Shown here: one piece after another, positions 1 to 9,699 of the stretch | Layout of the letters: every line of letters begins with the position of its first letter | How positions within the stretch are numbered: the stretch's first letter is position 1 | Assembly (NCBI GenBank): GCA_046199005.1 | Contig: CP176050.1 | Span: 2,294,001-2,358,000, forward strand | From: Ascidiimonas sp046199005 | GTDB taxonomy: Bacteria; Bacteroidota; Bacteroidia; Flavobacteriales; Flavobacteriaceae | DNA length: 64,000 bases | Direction of reading: 5' to 3' | The notes under the pieces: model-generated | Database searches by the model: none | What the model was told of the DNA's origin: nothing | What the model saw: only the letters and a program-made list of their open reading frames with translations | Translations under genes and position numbers: made by a program

Positions 1-1147
1 CATCCATTAGGTACGTCTGTTGGGGAGTAACGCTATACTTAATGTCTTTTAGATCAGGCAAAGCTTTGCGAATAGGGAAGTGAGCGATACTCGAACTTAC
101 CGAAATCCCACAATACTCTTTCAAATCTTTAATTACCCTACTCTCCAGTTCTTCGGGAGATAAGTTATGATCTTTCACTACGGTCACCGAAAGCATTGAA
201 TTTTTGATGTTCCCATTTTTTTGACCGGAAAAAACAGACGGATAATATAGATTATTAATGAGTGCCTGTTCATCAGCAACAAGACCTATGATAGGCTTTT
301 CTAATACAGGATTATCAGTTCTGAAATAAAAGTTATCACAGTTTTTCCAATTTACTTTCGGAATTTTATGATCTTTCAACAGTCCGTTTGCGTCAGTCGC
401 TATGATGACCGCTTCAAAATCAAGTTCTTCGCCTGTGGTAAGAACAATTTTTTTATTTTCTATGGCTTTAACCTTGGCTCGATAACGCATCTTGGTGTTC
501 GAAAGCCTGCCAAGAAGCTGTTCTGGAATTGCGCCTATGCCTTTTTTGGGAATTACGGCCGCTCCTTCTCCAAACATCTTGAATACGAATTCGAACATTC
601 TGCTGGAGGTTTCTAATTTTGTTTCCAGAAAGATTCCTGTGAAAAAAGGTTTAAAGAAGAGATCAATCATTTCTTGGCTAAAACCCTCTTTTTGCAAATA
701 TGCTAAGGTGGTTCGCTCTTCCTCTTCAAAAATTGCTTCAACAGATTTATTTCTTAGCCTAAGTGCTAATTTTAAAACTTTCCATTTATCGGTAAACGAG
801 CCAACACCAGCAGTAAGTGTAGGCCACGCCAGCGATAAATTTCTTGAGGCATCTCCCAACGTCACTTTTTTTCCCTTGTAAAAAATACTGGCACCGGGAA
901 CAAATTTCTGAAGCTCTAAAGCCTCATAATCAAGATATTCTTTTGCTTTAGGATAAGCCTCTAAAAGTACCTGAAACCCATGGTCGAGCAAGTAATTGTC
1001 TTTAACAGCAGTTTTCACCCTACCTCCTACGCTTCCGTAAGCTTCAATGATCTTAGGGCTAAATCCGTGTCTTTCAAGAACGATTGCTGCTATCAATCCG
1101 CTAATACCCGCTCCAATAATATAGATTGACTTTTCATTTTCAGGCAT
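1..1147 (-). CDS. FAD-dependent amine-oxidase-like oxidoreductase, 3' end outside window
   Basis: The frame is open from an ATG at 1147 to the window edge (about 382 residues), so the C-terminus is missing. The N-terminus MPENEKSIYIIGAGISGLIA carries the GxGxxG dinucleotide-binding fold, followed near residue 40 by GGRVKT, the second FAD contact of flavin amine oxidases and phytoene-desaturase-like enzymes. This pattern supports a flavoprotein of the NAD(P)/FAD-dependent oxidoreductase (amino_oxidase) family; the substrate cannot be told. It is divergent from recQ, with a 157 bp gap. Confidence 0.85.
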   Translation of the reverse strand, partial: MPENEKSIYIIGAGISGLIAAIVLERHGFSPKIIEAYGSVGGRVKTAVKDNYLLDHGFQVLLEAYPKAKEYLDYEALELQKFVPGASIFYKGKKVTLGDASRNLSLAWPTLTAGVGSFTDKWKVLKLALRLRNKSVEAIFEEEERTTLAYLQKEGFSQEMIDLFFKPFFTGIFLETKLETSSRMFEFVFKMFGEGAAVIPKKGIGAIPEQLLGRLSNTKMRYRAKVKAIENKKIVLTTGEELDFEAVIIATDANGLLKDHKIPKVNWKNCDNFYFRTDNPVLEKPIIGLVADEQALINNLYYPSVFSGQKNGNIKNSMLSVTVVKDHNLSPEELESRVIKDLKEYCGISVSSSIAHFPIRKALPDLKDIKYSVTPQQTYLMD

Positions 1148-1304
1148 GATTCCTTTGCTTTATCTCACAAAAATAAGGAATTCCCAATTGCATTATAAGA
1201 TATAAAGCAACAAGAATTTTGCTGTATAAGTTTTCTGAATTTTTAAAAGAGATCATTCAAGAACCAAGAGATTTTAACCTAAATTGCCGGCATAAAAACA
1301 AGGA

Positions 1305-3407
1305 ATGCAAGAAACTGCATCAAAAGAATTGCGACAAGTTCTCAAAAAGTATTTCGGATACGACCAGTTTCGGGAATATCAGGAAGCGATCATTCAGACG
1401 GTGTTAGAAGGTAGAGACGCTCTGGTAGTCATGCCTACAGGAGGGGGAAAATCGTTGTGTTTTCAACTTCCTTCTTTGCTCCTACCAGGCATAACGCTGG
1501 TCATCTCTCCGTTAATTGCGTTAATGAAAGATCAGGTGGACGGACTTCGCGCTAACGGCATCGAAGCTGCTTACCTAAATAGCAGTCAATCTTCGGAAGA
1601 ACAAAGCAACGTAATAGATGGTATTGTTAATAATAACTTACAATTAGTATATACAGCGCCTGAAAGCCTGTCTTCGTTATCTAGCATTCTTTCTAAAAAA
1701 TATATTAGTTGTATTGCGGTAGACGAAGCACATTGTATTTCATCTTGGGGGCCTGATTTTCGACCATCTTATCAACAGCTTTCATTTCTCAAAAAATCAT
1801 TGCCCGAAGTTCCGGTAATTGCACTCACTGCTACAGCAGATAAGGCGACCCGAAACGATATATTAGAACAATTGGGAATTTCAAACGCCAGACAGTTTAT
1901 TACCTCATTTGATCGCTCTAATATTGAACTGGAGGTGCGCGCATCCCATAAACGGATAGAACAAATTGTTGATTTTCTAAATCGAAGAAAGGAGCAGGCG
2001 GGAATTATTTATTGCCTAAGTCGTAAAACTACCGAACAGCTTTCTTCAAAATTAAGAGATAAAGGCTATGCTGCAGAAGCCTATCACGCAGGACAATCTT
2101 TTAATGAACGTTCTCGAATTCAGGAGGACTTCATACACGATAAAATTCAAATTATCTGCGCTACGATTGCCTTTGGTATGGGTATTGACAAATCAAACAT
2201 ACGTTGGGTTATTCATTACAACATGCCTAAAAATCTGGAAGGCTACTATCAAGAAATCGGGCGTTCGGGACGAGACGGCGAGCCAGCGTTTGCACTTTTG
2301 TTCCACAGTTATGCGGATGTGATACTTCTCAAAAAATTCACTGAAGGCACTGCAAATCAGGAAGTACAGCTCTCCAAACTGGATAGAATGAAACAATTTG
2401 CAGAGGCCACTACTTGCAGGCGAAGAATCTTATTGAGTTATTTTGGCGAGTTTAAAGAAAAAAACTGCAACAATTGTGATGTTTGTAAAAACCCGCCTTC
2501 TTTCATAGATGGAACCATTCTGGCACAAAAAGTACTTTCGGTAATCACCAGATTGCGGGAACAGGAAGCACTGGGAGTAGTTATTGATGTATTACGCGGA
2601 GCGCAGAATGCATTGATATTTGATAAAGAATATCACACCGTCAAGTCTTTTGGTATAGGAAAGGATGTTTCATGGAGAGACTGGCAACACTACATTATAC
2701 AACTAATAGATCAGGGATATTGTGAGATCGCTTTTCACGAGAACAATCATTTAAAACTTACGCCGGCTTCACACAAAGTACTCTTTGAAAATCACAAAAT
2801 TTCTCTTACTACACCTGTTGATCCTAAGTTAAAATCTAAAAAGACTTCAACTGAAGAAAAAATACAAGCCTCTTCTCCTCTGTTTGAAAAGCTAAGATTG
2901 CTAAGACATCAAATCGCGCTTAAAGAAAATATCCCAGCATATCTTGTCTTTGGCGATGCTACGTTAAGAGAAATGGAACGCAAAAAACCTTTAGATGAGA
3001 TCGCATTTCTTAAAATTAGTGGGGTGGGACAACGCAAACTTGAAGTATATGGTAAGGCATTTATCAATGAAATCAAAAGTTCGTTAAAGCCATTACAAAA
3101 CAAAGAAGATACGTATTTAGCTACTTACGCCCTTTACCAAAAAGGAAATACCGTTGAAGAAATTGCGGCGCTCCGGTCTCTTCAACTTACGACCATCTAT
3201 AGTCATCTGGTGAAGCTCCACGACGATGGCAAAGCTGTTGATCTCAAAGTATTTATCACAGAAAAAGAACTCGCTCAGATAAAAGAAGCCTCTTTGTTAT
3301 TGGAAGAAACAGAGGTTTTGAAGCCAATCTATGAACATCTGAAAGAAGAGATTCCTTATTACCTTATCAAAATAGGCCTGAGTTTGCTCAAAAAGGGGAA
3401 TCAATAA
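1305..3407 (+). CDS. recQ: ATP-dependent DNA helicase RecQ
   Basis: A 3'-5' superfamily 2 helicase for recombination and fork repair. Visible motifs are Walker A TGGGKS (residues 45-50), DEAH (140-143), the helicase C domain with GRSGRDG, and a zinc-binding Cys cluster (CRRR...CNNCDVC) after it. A winged-helix RQC region follows, then an HRDC domain with the helix-hairpin-helix-like LKISGVGQRKLEVYG, and an extra C-terminal helix-turn-helix segment (TVEEIAALRSLQLTTIYSHL). At 700 residues it is longer than E. coli RecQ (about 610) because of this tail, which many Bacteroidota RecQ proteins have. The gene is complete and convergent with the DUF1456 gene. Confidence 0.96.
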   Translation: MQETASKELRQVLKKYFGYDQFREYQEAIIQTVLEGRDALVVMPTGGGKSLCFQLPSLLLPGITLVISPLIALMKDQVDGLRANGIEAAYLNSSQSSEEQSNVIDGIVNNNLQLVYTAPESLSSLSSILSKKYISCIAVDEAHCISSWGPDFRPSYQQLSFLKKSLPEVPVIALTATADKATRNDILEQLGISNARQFITSFDRSNIELEVRASHKRIEQIVDFLNRRKEQAGIIYCLSRKTTEQLSSKLRDKGYAAEAYHAGQSFNERSRIQEDFIHDKIQIICATIAFGMGIDKSNIRWVIHYNMPKNLEGYYQEIGRSGRDGEPAFALLFHSYADVILLKKFTEGTANQEVQLSKLDRMKQFAEATTCRRRILLSYFGEFKEKNCNNCDVCKNPPSFIDGTILAQKVLSVITRLREQEALGVVIDVLRGAQNALIFDKEYHTVKSFGIGKDVSWRDWQHYIIQLIDQGYCEIAFHENNHLKLTPASHKVLFENHKISLTTPVDPKLKSKKTSTEEKIQASSPLFEKLRLLRHQIALKENIPAYLVFGDATLREMERKKPLDEIAFLKISGVGQRKLEVYGKAFINEIKSSLKPLQNKEDTYLATYALYQKGNTVEEIAALRSLQLTTIYSHLVKLHDDGKAVDLKVFITEKELAQIKEASLLLEETEVLKPIYEHLKEEIPYYLIKIGLSLLKKGNQ

Positions 3408-3412
3408 TCACG

Positions 3413-3676
3413 TCATTTATTCTTTGGATTGGAGGCAGCTGGCTTTTTAGGTGGCATCGGACCCCTTAAGTGGATAATCAATCCGTTGAGAAAGTTTCTT
3501 AGCATTTGATCTCCACACTCCATGTACTTTGGGTGATTTTCATTCCTGAAAAATGCATTTATTTCACTTTTTGATACTTTGAAGTCCACAAGTTTGCAGA
3601 TGGCAACAATGTCTTCATCTCTTAACTTATGTGCTACTCTTAATTTTTTAAAAATGTCATTATTTGTAAGTCCCAT
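3413..3676 (-). CDS. DUF1456 family protein, single-repeat form
   Basis: This 87-residue protein resembles one of the two repeats of E. coli YehS (DUF1456). Shared features are N-(D/N)-I-x-K-K-L-R-(V/I)-A near the start, a middle V-S-x-x-E-I-x-A-x-x-R, and ECGDQ-x-L-R-x-F-L-x-G-L near the end. Residues 70-87 are a Pro/Lys-rich tail. YehS as I recall it has two such units in about 156 residues, so this is half length. The function of the family is unknown. The stop codon lies 6 bp from the convergent recQ stop. Confidence 0.75.
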   Translation of the reverse strand: MGLTNNDIFKKLRVAHKLRDEDIVAICKLVDFKVSKSEINAFFRNENHPKYMECGDQMLRNFLNGLIIHLRGPMPPKKPAASNPKNK

Positions 3677-3766
3677 GAAGCAAATTTAAGAGTTTAAATC
3701 GGGATTTGATCTTCAAAGCTGATATACATCATGGTAATTTTGAAGTATTGAATTTAATTTAAACCC

Positions 3767-4420
3767 ATGGCGGAAATGTCTAAAACTTATCATTTAATAA
3801 GACCACCTGCACGTTTTATCCTAATACTTCCTGTTGTGGGTATGATTTTATTCGTTTTATTTTATCTTATTGCTGCTTTCAATTATTCAGGAGGATCTTA
3901 CCGCGTTCCTGATGCTGCCTATTTTGATTTCTGGTACAATTACTTGTGTGATCTTCTTGATGCTACTACTTATCAAGGCCTTCCGAATGATGCCAGTGTG
4001 TACGCAAGAGCGGCCTTGGTAATTCTATCTGTTAGCCTTTCTATAATTTGGTATTATAGCCCACTCTTATTTGAGTTGAAGATTTACCAAAGACGCATTG
4101 TTCAAATTTCCGGGATCCTTTCTATGCTTATCGTACTTTTTCTTGGTTCAGATCAACATGATCTGATCATTAGAATCGCAGGCTTTTTTGGTATAATTGC
4201 TTTTTTGATAATGATTAAAGCTCTTTTTAATGCAAAATACTATTTGCTCGCACTGGGCGGAGTTTTGTGCATCCTGATCTTTTTTATAAACTATTTGATT
4301 TACGAATCGGGATTTTTGATAAATGCGCTGCCGGTCATTCAGAAATTCACCTTTATATTTTTTATTCTTTGGTTTTTATTATTAGATCTCACACTGTACG
4401 TTTTTCTTAAGAAACGTTGA
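3767..4420 (+). CDS. Six-helix integral membrane protein, unknown function
   Basis: A 217-residue hydrophobic protein with roughly six predicted transmembrane segments: around residues 16-38, 85-103, 113-128, 131-149, 156-176 and 190-213. The first loop (about 45-70) is polar and aromatic (DAAYFDFWYNYLCDLLDA) and should face outside. I do not recognise a characterised family; the topology is compatible with DUF998-like proteins but I cannot confirm that. It may start at the second Met (residue 4). It stands alone between the divergent DUF1456 gene and the convergent sigma-like gene. Confidence 0.65.
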   Translation: MAEMSKTYHLIRPPARFILILPVVGMILFVLFYLIAAFNYSGGSYRVPDAAYFDFWYNYLCDLLDATTYQGLPNDASVYARAALVILSVSLSIIWYYSPLLFELKIYQRRIVQISGILSMLIVLFLGSDQHDLIIRIAGFFGIIAFLIMIKALFNAKYYLLALGGVLCILIFFINYLIYESGFLINALPVIQKFTFIFFILWFLLLDLTLYVFLKKR

Positions 4421-4456
4421 ATGTAACCTATAGCTTCTCGAATTGAAGCGATTGTT

Positions 4457-5146
4457 TTAAAGATTATTCCTGAAACTTTTGCGAACCGCCTGAAGTGTTC
4501 TATTTACCTGAGCTACCGTTAATTCTTTAATTGCTGCGATCTCATCGTACGACAATTTTCCAAATACATAAAAGTCGAAAATGTTAGAGGTTTCAAATGG
4601 TAACCAATCATAAATTTTGTGGAGCGTCTTTAGTCTATTATTACTTAACGCTCTTCTGGAATCTTCAATTTCAAGTGCCTGAATTATATTTTTCTCCGCA
4701 TCGTCATATAAAAATCTCGGTTTTTCATGATCATTTTGATGATAAGATATATCATCTAGCTCTTCGTGCATCAGAAGATCATCATCTGTGTCAATTTCAA
4801 ATTTTTCTTCAAGCATTTCCAACTCAGCCTTTAGAATTTTACTGGTACTCAAAGTATTTTTATGAAATTCTTCGGTCTTAAAAAGCGTATTAAGTTTATC
4901 GTCTACGATTCTGAAAAGTTTAAGTTTAAGTTCTTGCGGATCTGTAATTTTACCTTCAAATTTCTCATAAAGATCAATAATTGCATCATCAATGATTCCG
5001 TTTGAATGATACATATTACGGGGTATTACTCCAGAGGTCTCCCCAACATATAATCTATGTTTTACATAAGGATAGACTCTGGGAACAGCACTTAATACTT
5101 TTTTACCAAATTCCTGATGCATATCGTTAATTGAAGAACTTGTCAT
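4457..5146 (-). CDS. Sigma-70-family-like regulator (region 4 HTH)
   Basis: The last 60 residues resemble sigma region 4: LPFETSNIFDFYVFGKLSYD followed by the HTH-like EIAAIKELTVAQVNRTLQAV. The first 90 residues (GIIDDAIIDLYEKFEGKITD, then ELKLKLFRIVDDKL) fit the helical region 2 of Bacteroidota ECF-like sigma factors. A long acidic linker (about 95-150) separates the two. No anti-sigma gene is adjacent, so control would have to come from elsewhere. The remaining doubt is whether it is a working sigma factor or a paralogue that only keeps the fold. Confidence 0.65.
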   Translation of the reverse strand: MTSSSINDMHQEFGKKVLSAVPRVYPYVKHRLYVGETSGVIPRNMYHSNGIIDDAIIDLYEKFEGKITDPQELKLKLFRIVDDKLNTLFKTEEFHKNTLSTSKILKAELEMLEEKFEIDTDDDLLMHEELDDISYHQNDHEKPRFLYDDAEKNIIQALEIEDSRRALSNNRLKTLHKIYDWLPFETSNIFDFYVFGKLSYDEIAAIKELTVAQVNRTLQAVRKSFRNNL

Positions 5147-5211
5147 GACACCAAATTTTAAATTATACCATTAAAAATAGGCGGAAACGACAGTAATTAA
5201 AATGATATCCG

Positions 5212-5661
5212 TCAGTCTGTTTCGGCTATGGCTGGAGTAACCGTATTAATCACCACTAATTGAGCAACGCTATCAGAAGCCAGGGCCTGATGAAACTTTT
5301 TCATCGTGTTTCTGCTATTACTAATATCAAGAAGACCATCAACATCCATATCCAGACGCTTTTCTCCCAGAGCAATACATCCGTTTAGCTGGCGTACGAA
5401 GTTTGCCGCATGAAACTTACATTCTCTTCGGTTAGGCACACCATAGATCTCCCAAAGATCTTTTTGAAACCGCGGAGACCATTCTAATTTCAAGTCATAA
5501 GTGCCTGTAGGAATACAAGATATGTTGCGTACATTATTAAGCCAACCTTTCTCCAGGCTTTGTGAAGTGAATGTGATTTGATTATTTTGATCCCTAACAA
5601 GGCAAATTCCCAAACTTATTTTTCGTCCTACTTTATCTCTAATAACAAACACCGTTTTCAT
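5212..5661 (-). CDS. DUF5675 family protein
   Basis: A 149-residue protein with hallmarks of DUF5675: CIPTGTYDLKLEWSP (residues 50-64), WEIYGVPNR (about 71-79), CKFHAANFVRQLNGCIALG (about 82-100) and a C-terminal helix (NTMKKFHQAL). The His-Asn pair followed by GCI-x-x-G looks like an active-site pattern, but no activity is established that I know of. There is no signal peptide. It lies 65 bp upstream of the sigma-like gene on the same strand, so the two may be co-transcribed. Confidence 0.75.
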   Translation of the reverse strand: MKTVFVIRDKVGRKISLGICLVRDQNNQITFTSQSLEKGWLNNVRNISCIPTGTYDLKLEWSPRFQKDLWEIYGVPNRRECKFHAANFVRQLNGCIALGEKRLDMDVDGLLDISNSRNTMKKFHQALASDSVAQLVVINTVTPAIAETD

Positions 5662-5876
5662 TTGTCAGATTTTTAAATTACTCATTTAAAGGTGTATAAC
5701 CATTAAATATACATAATTATCACGAGTGTATCATAAGAAATAGACCACTTTCAGCCAGCTTCTTATAACTCATTTTGCAATTCATCAAATGATAGCGTAC
5801 GGAATTTTGGAAACTCTCTAATTTAGCCTTATATTCTAGGAGAACGAAATTCACAGCTAAAGCAAACTTCTCTTCT

Positions 5877-7343
5877 ATGAAATTAGACACAAAACTTCCC
5901 ATTTTTTCCGCCTATGAAAAAAAGCCAAATGTTTTTGATGAGGTTTTTGATAATGAAAATCATGTAAAGGAAGTCTACAAAAAGCTTTTCAGCATTTACG
6001 GAGAATATTCTATTCAGGATTTTATCAACTTAAACAACAAGGCAAAATCTTCTTTCTTTAATCAGGGAATCACATTTCAGGTATATTCTAAAGACGAACA
6101 GAAAGAAAAAATCTTTCCGTTTGATCTTTTCCCTCGTATTATTGATTCGAAAGAATGGGATCATATCGAAAGAGGAGTTTTACAACGAAGTAGAGCACTT
6201 AACCTTTTTCTTTGGGATATTTATCATGATAAAAATATAATAAAGCAAGGGGTTGTTCCTTTAGAATTGATAAGCTCTTCAGAAAACTATCTGGATCAAA
6301 TGATGCATCTTGATCCTCCGGGAGGTATTTACAATCATGTATCTGGTACCGATTTGATCAAGCATTCTGATGGTAATTACTATGTATTAGAAGATAATAT
6401 ACGGTGTCCTTCGGGGGTAAGCTATGTAATTGGCAATCGAACCGCGTTGAAAAAAGCTCTTTTTGGTGTTTTTGATCACTATCAAACACATACCGTAACT
6501 GATTATGCCCAACATCTCTTGGAAATTCTTGAAACTGTAAAGCCCCATGGTGTAGATAATCCTAATTGTGTAGTGATAACGCCAGGTATTTATAATTCGG
6601 CTTACTACGAACATTCCTATCTGGCTAAATCTATGGGTGTTGAATTGGTAGAGGGACGTGATCTTTTTGTAGAAAATGATTTTGTTTACATGAAAAAGAT
6701 ACATGGTCCTGAAAAAGTAGATGTAATTTACCGGAGAATAGACGATGCTTTTTTAGATCCCTTAGAGTTTAGACCGGATTCTTCCTTAGGAGTACCGGGT
6801 TTATTTGCTGCTTACAAAAAAGGAAATGTATGTTTAGTAAATGCTCCAGGAACAGGTGTTGCAGACGATAAGGCTATTTACACCTACATGCCAGAAATAA
6901 TTAAGTATTATTTAAGTGAAGACCCTATTCTAAATAATGTACATACCTACCATTGCAGCCGACCAGATGAATTAAACTATGTACTTGATCATATCGAGGA
7001 GCTGGTGATAAAACCCGTAGATGAAGCCGGCGGATACGGTATTTCCATTGGTAACCGGCTATCCAAAGCAGAAATCGCAGAAGTTAAAGAAACGATTAAA
7101 AAGAATCCAAGAAAATATATAGCCCAGCCCATAATGTCACTCTCTGTTCATGCTACCTATATGGAGGACACCGAGTCATTTGAACAGCGACACGTAGATT
7201 TGCGGACTTTTACCTTGCTCGGTGCGGATAAAGAATTTGTGCTTAAGGGAGGGCTTACCAGAGTGGCTTTGCAAAAAGGAAATCTCATTGTAAATTCTTC
7301 CCAGGGAGGAGGTTCTAAAGATACCTGGGTCTTAAAAAAATAA
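5877..7343 (+). CDS. Circularly permuted type 2 ATP-grasp protein
   Basis: The 488-residue protein matches the circularly permuted ATP-grasp family (older DUF404/DUF407). Signature stretches are GGIYNHVSGTDLIKH, LEDNIRCPSGVSYVIGNR, DVIYRRIDDAFLDPLEF, VNAPGTGVADDKAIYTYMPE, VIKPVDEAGGYGI and the final VNSSQGGGSKDTWVL. The family is predicted to form peptide-like amide bonds with ATP; no substrate is known here. It is the first gene of a three-gene plus-strand operon with the alpha-E (17 bp gap) and transglutaminase-like genes, a linkage kept across many bacteria. Confidence 0.92.
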   Translation: MKLDTKLPIFSAYEKKPNVFDEVFDNENHVKEVYKKLFSIYGEYSIQDFINLNNKAKSSFFNQGITFQVYSKDEQKEKIFPFDLFPRIIDSKEWDHIERGVLQRSRALNLFLWDIYHDKNIIKQGVVPLELISSSENYLDQMMHLDPPGGIYNHVSGTDLIKHSDGNYYVLEDNIRCPSGVSYVIGNRTALKKALFGVFDHYQTHTVTDYAQHLLEILETVKPHGVDNPNCVVITPGIYNSAYYEHSYLAKSMGVELVEGRDLFVENDFVYMKKIHGPEKVDVIYRRIDDAFLDPLEFRPDSSLGVPGLFAAYKKGNVCLVNAPGTGVADDKAIYTYMPEIIKYYLSEDPILNNVHTYHCSRPDELNYVLDHIEELVIKPVDEAGGYGISIGNRLSKAEIAEVKETIKKNPRKYIAQPIMSLSVHATYMEDTESFEQRHVDLRTFTLLGADKEFVLKGGLTRVALQKGNLIVNSSQGGGSKDTWVLKK

Positions 7344-7360
7344 AATCACAAAAAAAATAT

Positions 7361-8308
7361 ATGCTAGCTAGAGTTGCCAATAATTTATTCTGGATGGGAC
7401 GTTACATAGAACGTGCCGAACACATTGCCAGATACCTAAATGTGAACTATTTTAATTCGTTAGATTCCCCCAGCGAAATATCACAGTCAAGACAATTTGT
7501 TTTAAGGTCTATGCTTTTTATGGCTGGTAATCCTGTACAAGATGATTCAGTCAGTTTAAAGGAGGAAGAAGTTCTCTACGATATTGCGCTTAATAAAGAG
7601 GAAGCGTACTCCATTATTAACTGTGTGCAAAACGCCCGAGAAAACGCGAAGAGTTCAAGAGATCTCATCTCAACAGAACTTTACGAGGCAATAAATAAGT
7701 TCTATCACTTCGTAAACGATTATCCTGCCGATTTTTTTGTAAAAAAAGGCTTGTTTGAATTTACGGTAAGTGTTACCGAATCTACCGATGTTTTGCGAGG
7801 TAAAATACGAGGAACCCTCTTGCACGATGAAGTCTACGCGATTATAATGATGGGTATAAATATTGAGAGGGCTACCCAAATTATCAGGGTTATTAATACC
7901 AAACACAATGATGCAGTAGCGTGTAAAAGCGAGTACAACAATACCATCAAATACAGTCATGAGTGGACTACTTTGCTAAAGTGTGCTGAATCTTATGACA
8001 TGATGCGCCGCTATTATAAAAAAGCTCCTACGAGCTTAACGACTCTGGAGTTTTTAATCCTTAATCCAGACTGTCCTAGGTCTGTAATGAACAGTCTGAA
8101 TCAGGTTTTTAGTCATATTCAGGTTTTACATAAAGACAAACATTTTTCTAAAGACTCAGCAGCCTTTCTTATAGGCAAAGTACGGGCGGAATATGAATAC
8201 AAGCTAATTGAAGAAATAGAATCAGATCTGCAGACCTTCATCAATACGATTCTTAATACCTTGGTTCTTATTGGAGAAAAAATAGAAACCGAATACTTTA
8301 ACTACTAA
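7361..8308 (+). CDS. Alpha-E domain-containing protein (DUF403)
   Basis: A 315-residue, largely alpha-helical protein. The N-terminus MLARVANNLFWMGRYIERAE is the diagnostic opening of the alpha-E (DUF403) family, and VQNARENAKSSRDLIS and LILNPDCPRSV are further family motifs. It normally accompanies the circularly permuted ATP-grasp protein and a transglutaminase-like protein, and may work with the ligase on a peptide product. It sits between these two genes, with gaps of 17 and 45 bp. Confidence 0.92.
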   Translation: MLARVANNLFWMGRYIERAEHIARYLNVNYFNSLDSPSEISQSRQFVLRSMLFMAGNPVQDDSVSLKEEEVLYDIALNKEEAYSIINCVQNARENAKSSRDLISTELYEAINKFYHFVNDYPADFFVKKGLFEFTVSVTESTDVLRGKIRGTLLHDEVYAIIMMGINIERATQIIRVINTKHNDAVACKSEYNNTIKYSHEWTTLLKCAESYDMMRRYYKKAPTSLTTLEFLILNPDCPRSVMNSLNQVFSHIQVLHKDKHFSKDSAAFLIGKVRAEYEYKLIEEIESDLQTFINTILNTLVLIGEKIETEYFNY

Positions 8309-8353
8309 TGTACGCAAAAGTGTTACTTTTAACCTATAATTAAAATGAGTTGA

Positions 8354-9205
8354 ATGCCCTATAATTACACTATAACTTACAAGGCTACTAATTCGTATGT
8401 TGAAGGTACGAACGGAGCTATTTGGCAATTTCTCATCGTTCCTGAACTGAATCCTTCACAACGCCCCGGATTCTTTAGTTTTAAGAATTCTCTAAAACTT
8501 CCTTTTGAGGAATCGATAAATGGATATGGATTTCCCGTATTTAGAATAAGTACTAAGCAACACATTACCGAAATCTCGTTTGAAGCAGAATTTCAGCTGG
8601 TGAAACAAGAAGTGAATCCGTTTGACTTTAAAGAGCGAAAAAGTGAAAAAGAAGTTTATGACACCCTCAGGGGACTAAGTTTCAGAACGGATTACGAATC
8701 TTTTTTACGTACCACTGCTCTTACCATGTTACCAAAATCGTTTCAGGATTATTTCCATTTTGATGAAGCAAAAAGCTTGTTTGAAAATCTCTACGATCTG
8801 AATTCAAGGATACATCATGATTTTCAGTTTAAACCCGATGTTACAGACGTTTCTTCTAAACTTGAGACCGTCTTAAAATTAAAGGCAGGGGTTTGTCAGG
8901 ATTTTGCGCACCTGTTCTGTGCTATTGCAAAGGCTAAGGGAGTGCCTACACGGTATGTTTCAGGTTATCTGCATCAAGGTAGCGGATACCTGGGAGATTC
9001 TCAAATGCATGCATGGGTCGAAAGTTTTTTACCGGGAATAGGTTGGAAAGGATTTGATCCTACCAATAATCTTTTAACAGATCATCACCATATTAAAGTA
9101 TGTCATGGTAAAGACTATACTGATTGTGCACCGCTAAAAGGAGTCATTTTTACGCTAGGCGAAAATGAAACAAAACATCAAATAGAAATGGTCTCTAACC
9201 AATAA
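8354..9205 (+). CDS. Transglutaminase-like cysteine peptidase family protein
   Basis: A 283-residue protein with the bacterial transglutaminase-like N-terminal beta domain (about 1-100) followed by the catalytic core. The apparent triad is Cys181 in AGVCQDFAHLF, His219 in QMHAWVESF and Asp235 in GFDPTNN. Such proteins hydrolyse or transfer amide bonds. As the last gene of the ATP-grasp/alpha-E operon it probably cuts or transfers the amide product of the ligase. No signal peptide is visible, so a cytoplasmic role is likely. Confidence 0.92.
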   Translation: MPYNYTITYKATNSYVEGTNGAIWQFLIVPELNPSQRPGFFSFKNSLKLPFEESINGYGFPVFRISTKQHITEISFEAEFQLVKQEVNPFDFKERKSEKEVYDTLRGLSFRTDYESFLRTTALTMLPKSFQDYFHFDEAKSLFENLYDLNSRIHHDFQFKPDVTDVSSKLETVLKLKAGVCQDFAHLFCAIAKAKGVPTRYVSGYLHQGSGYLGDSQMHAWVESFLPGIGWKGFDPTNNLLTDHHHIKVCHGKDYTDCAPLKGVIFTLGENETKHQIEMVSNQ

Positions 9206-9246
9206 ATGACGAGCGCTTAAAAATGTATGCCCTTTTGACAAAAGAG

Positions 9247-9699
9247 TTAATCTATTTTCTTGACATTCACAGCGTTCATACCCTTCATTCCTCGCTCCAG
9301 ATCAAATGTAACCTTATCATTTTCCGCAACTTGTTGAAGCAGCCCGTTCACGTGTACAAAGTATTTTTCGCCAGACATATCTTCACGAATGAAACCATAT
9401 CCTTTTGAATCATTGAAAAAAGCGATTTTTCCTGTTCGAATCACCGGTTCTTCATCTCTGTCTTCTTTCTTTGGAATTCCTATAACAATATCTTCCGCTT
9501 CAATAGCTACCTTGTTGGCCGGATCTGGGGGCGTATCTGTCAGATGTCCGTTTTCATCTACGTAGGCTATCATATTTTCGAGTCCGCCACCCTTGGAATT
9601 TGCGCGTCTTTCTTCTTTACGCTTTTGTTTTTCTTCGCGCTTTTTAAGTCTTTTTTTTTCTTTTTCTTTTTTGCTGTAGCTCTCCTGAGATCTCGCCAT
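9247..9699 (-). CDS. Cold-shock domain protein with Lys-rich N-terminal extension
   Basis: I place the start at the ATG at 9699 (MARSQESYSKKEKEKKRLKK), because the residues upstream in the longer frame look like untranslated leader. Residues 1-38 are a highly basic Lys/Arg/Glu helix, then an acidic linker, then a C-terminal cold-shock domain: TGKIAFFNDSKGYGFI and DMSGEKYFVHVNGL carry the RNP1-like KGYGFI and RNP2-like YFVHV. It should bind single-stranded RNA or DNA. The gene is convergent with the transglutaminase gene. Confidence 0.88.
   Translation of the reverse strand: MARSQESYSKKEKEKKRLKKREEKQKRKEERRANSKGGGLENMIAYVDENGHLTDTPPDPANKVAIEAEDIVIGIPKKEDRDEEPVIRTGKIAFFNDSKGYGFIREDMSGEKYFVHVNGLLQQVAENDKVTFDLERGMKGMNAVNVKKID

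Noticed and set aside
492..881. Plus-strand frames of 82 and 129 codons near the left edge
   Set aside because: They overlap the minus-strand FAD oxidoreductase reading frame, which shows the GxGxxG start and continues to the edge.
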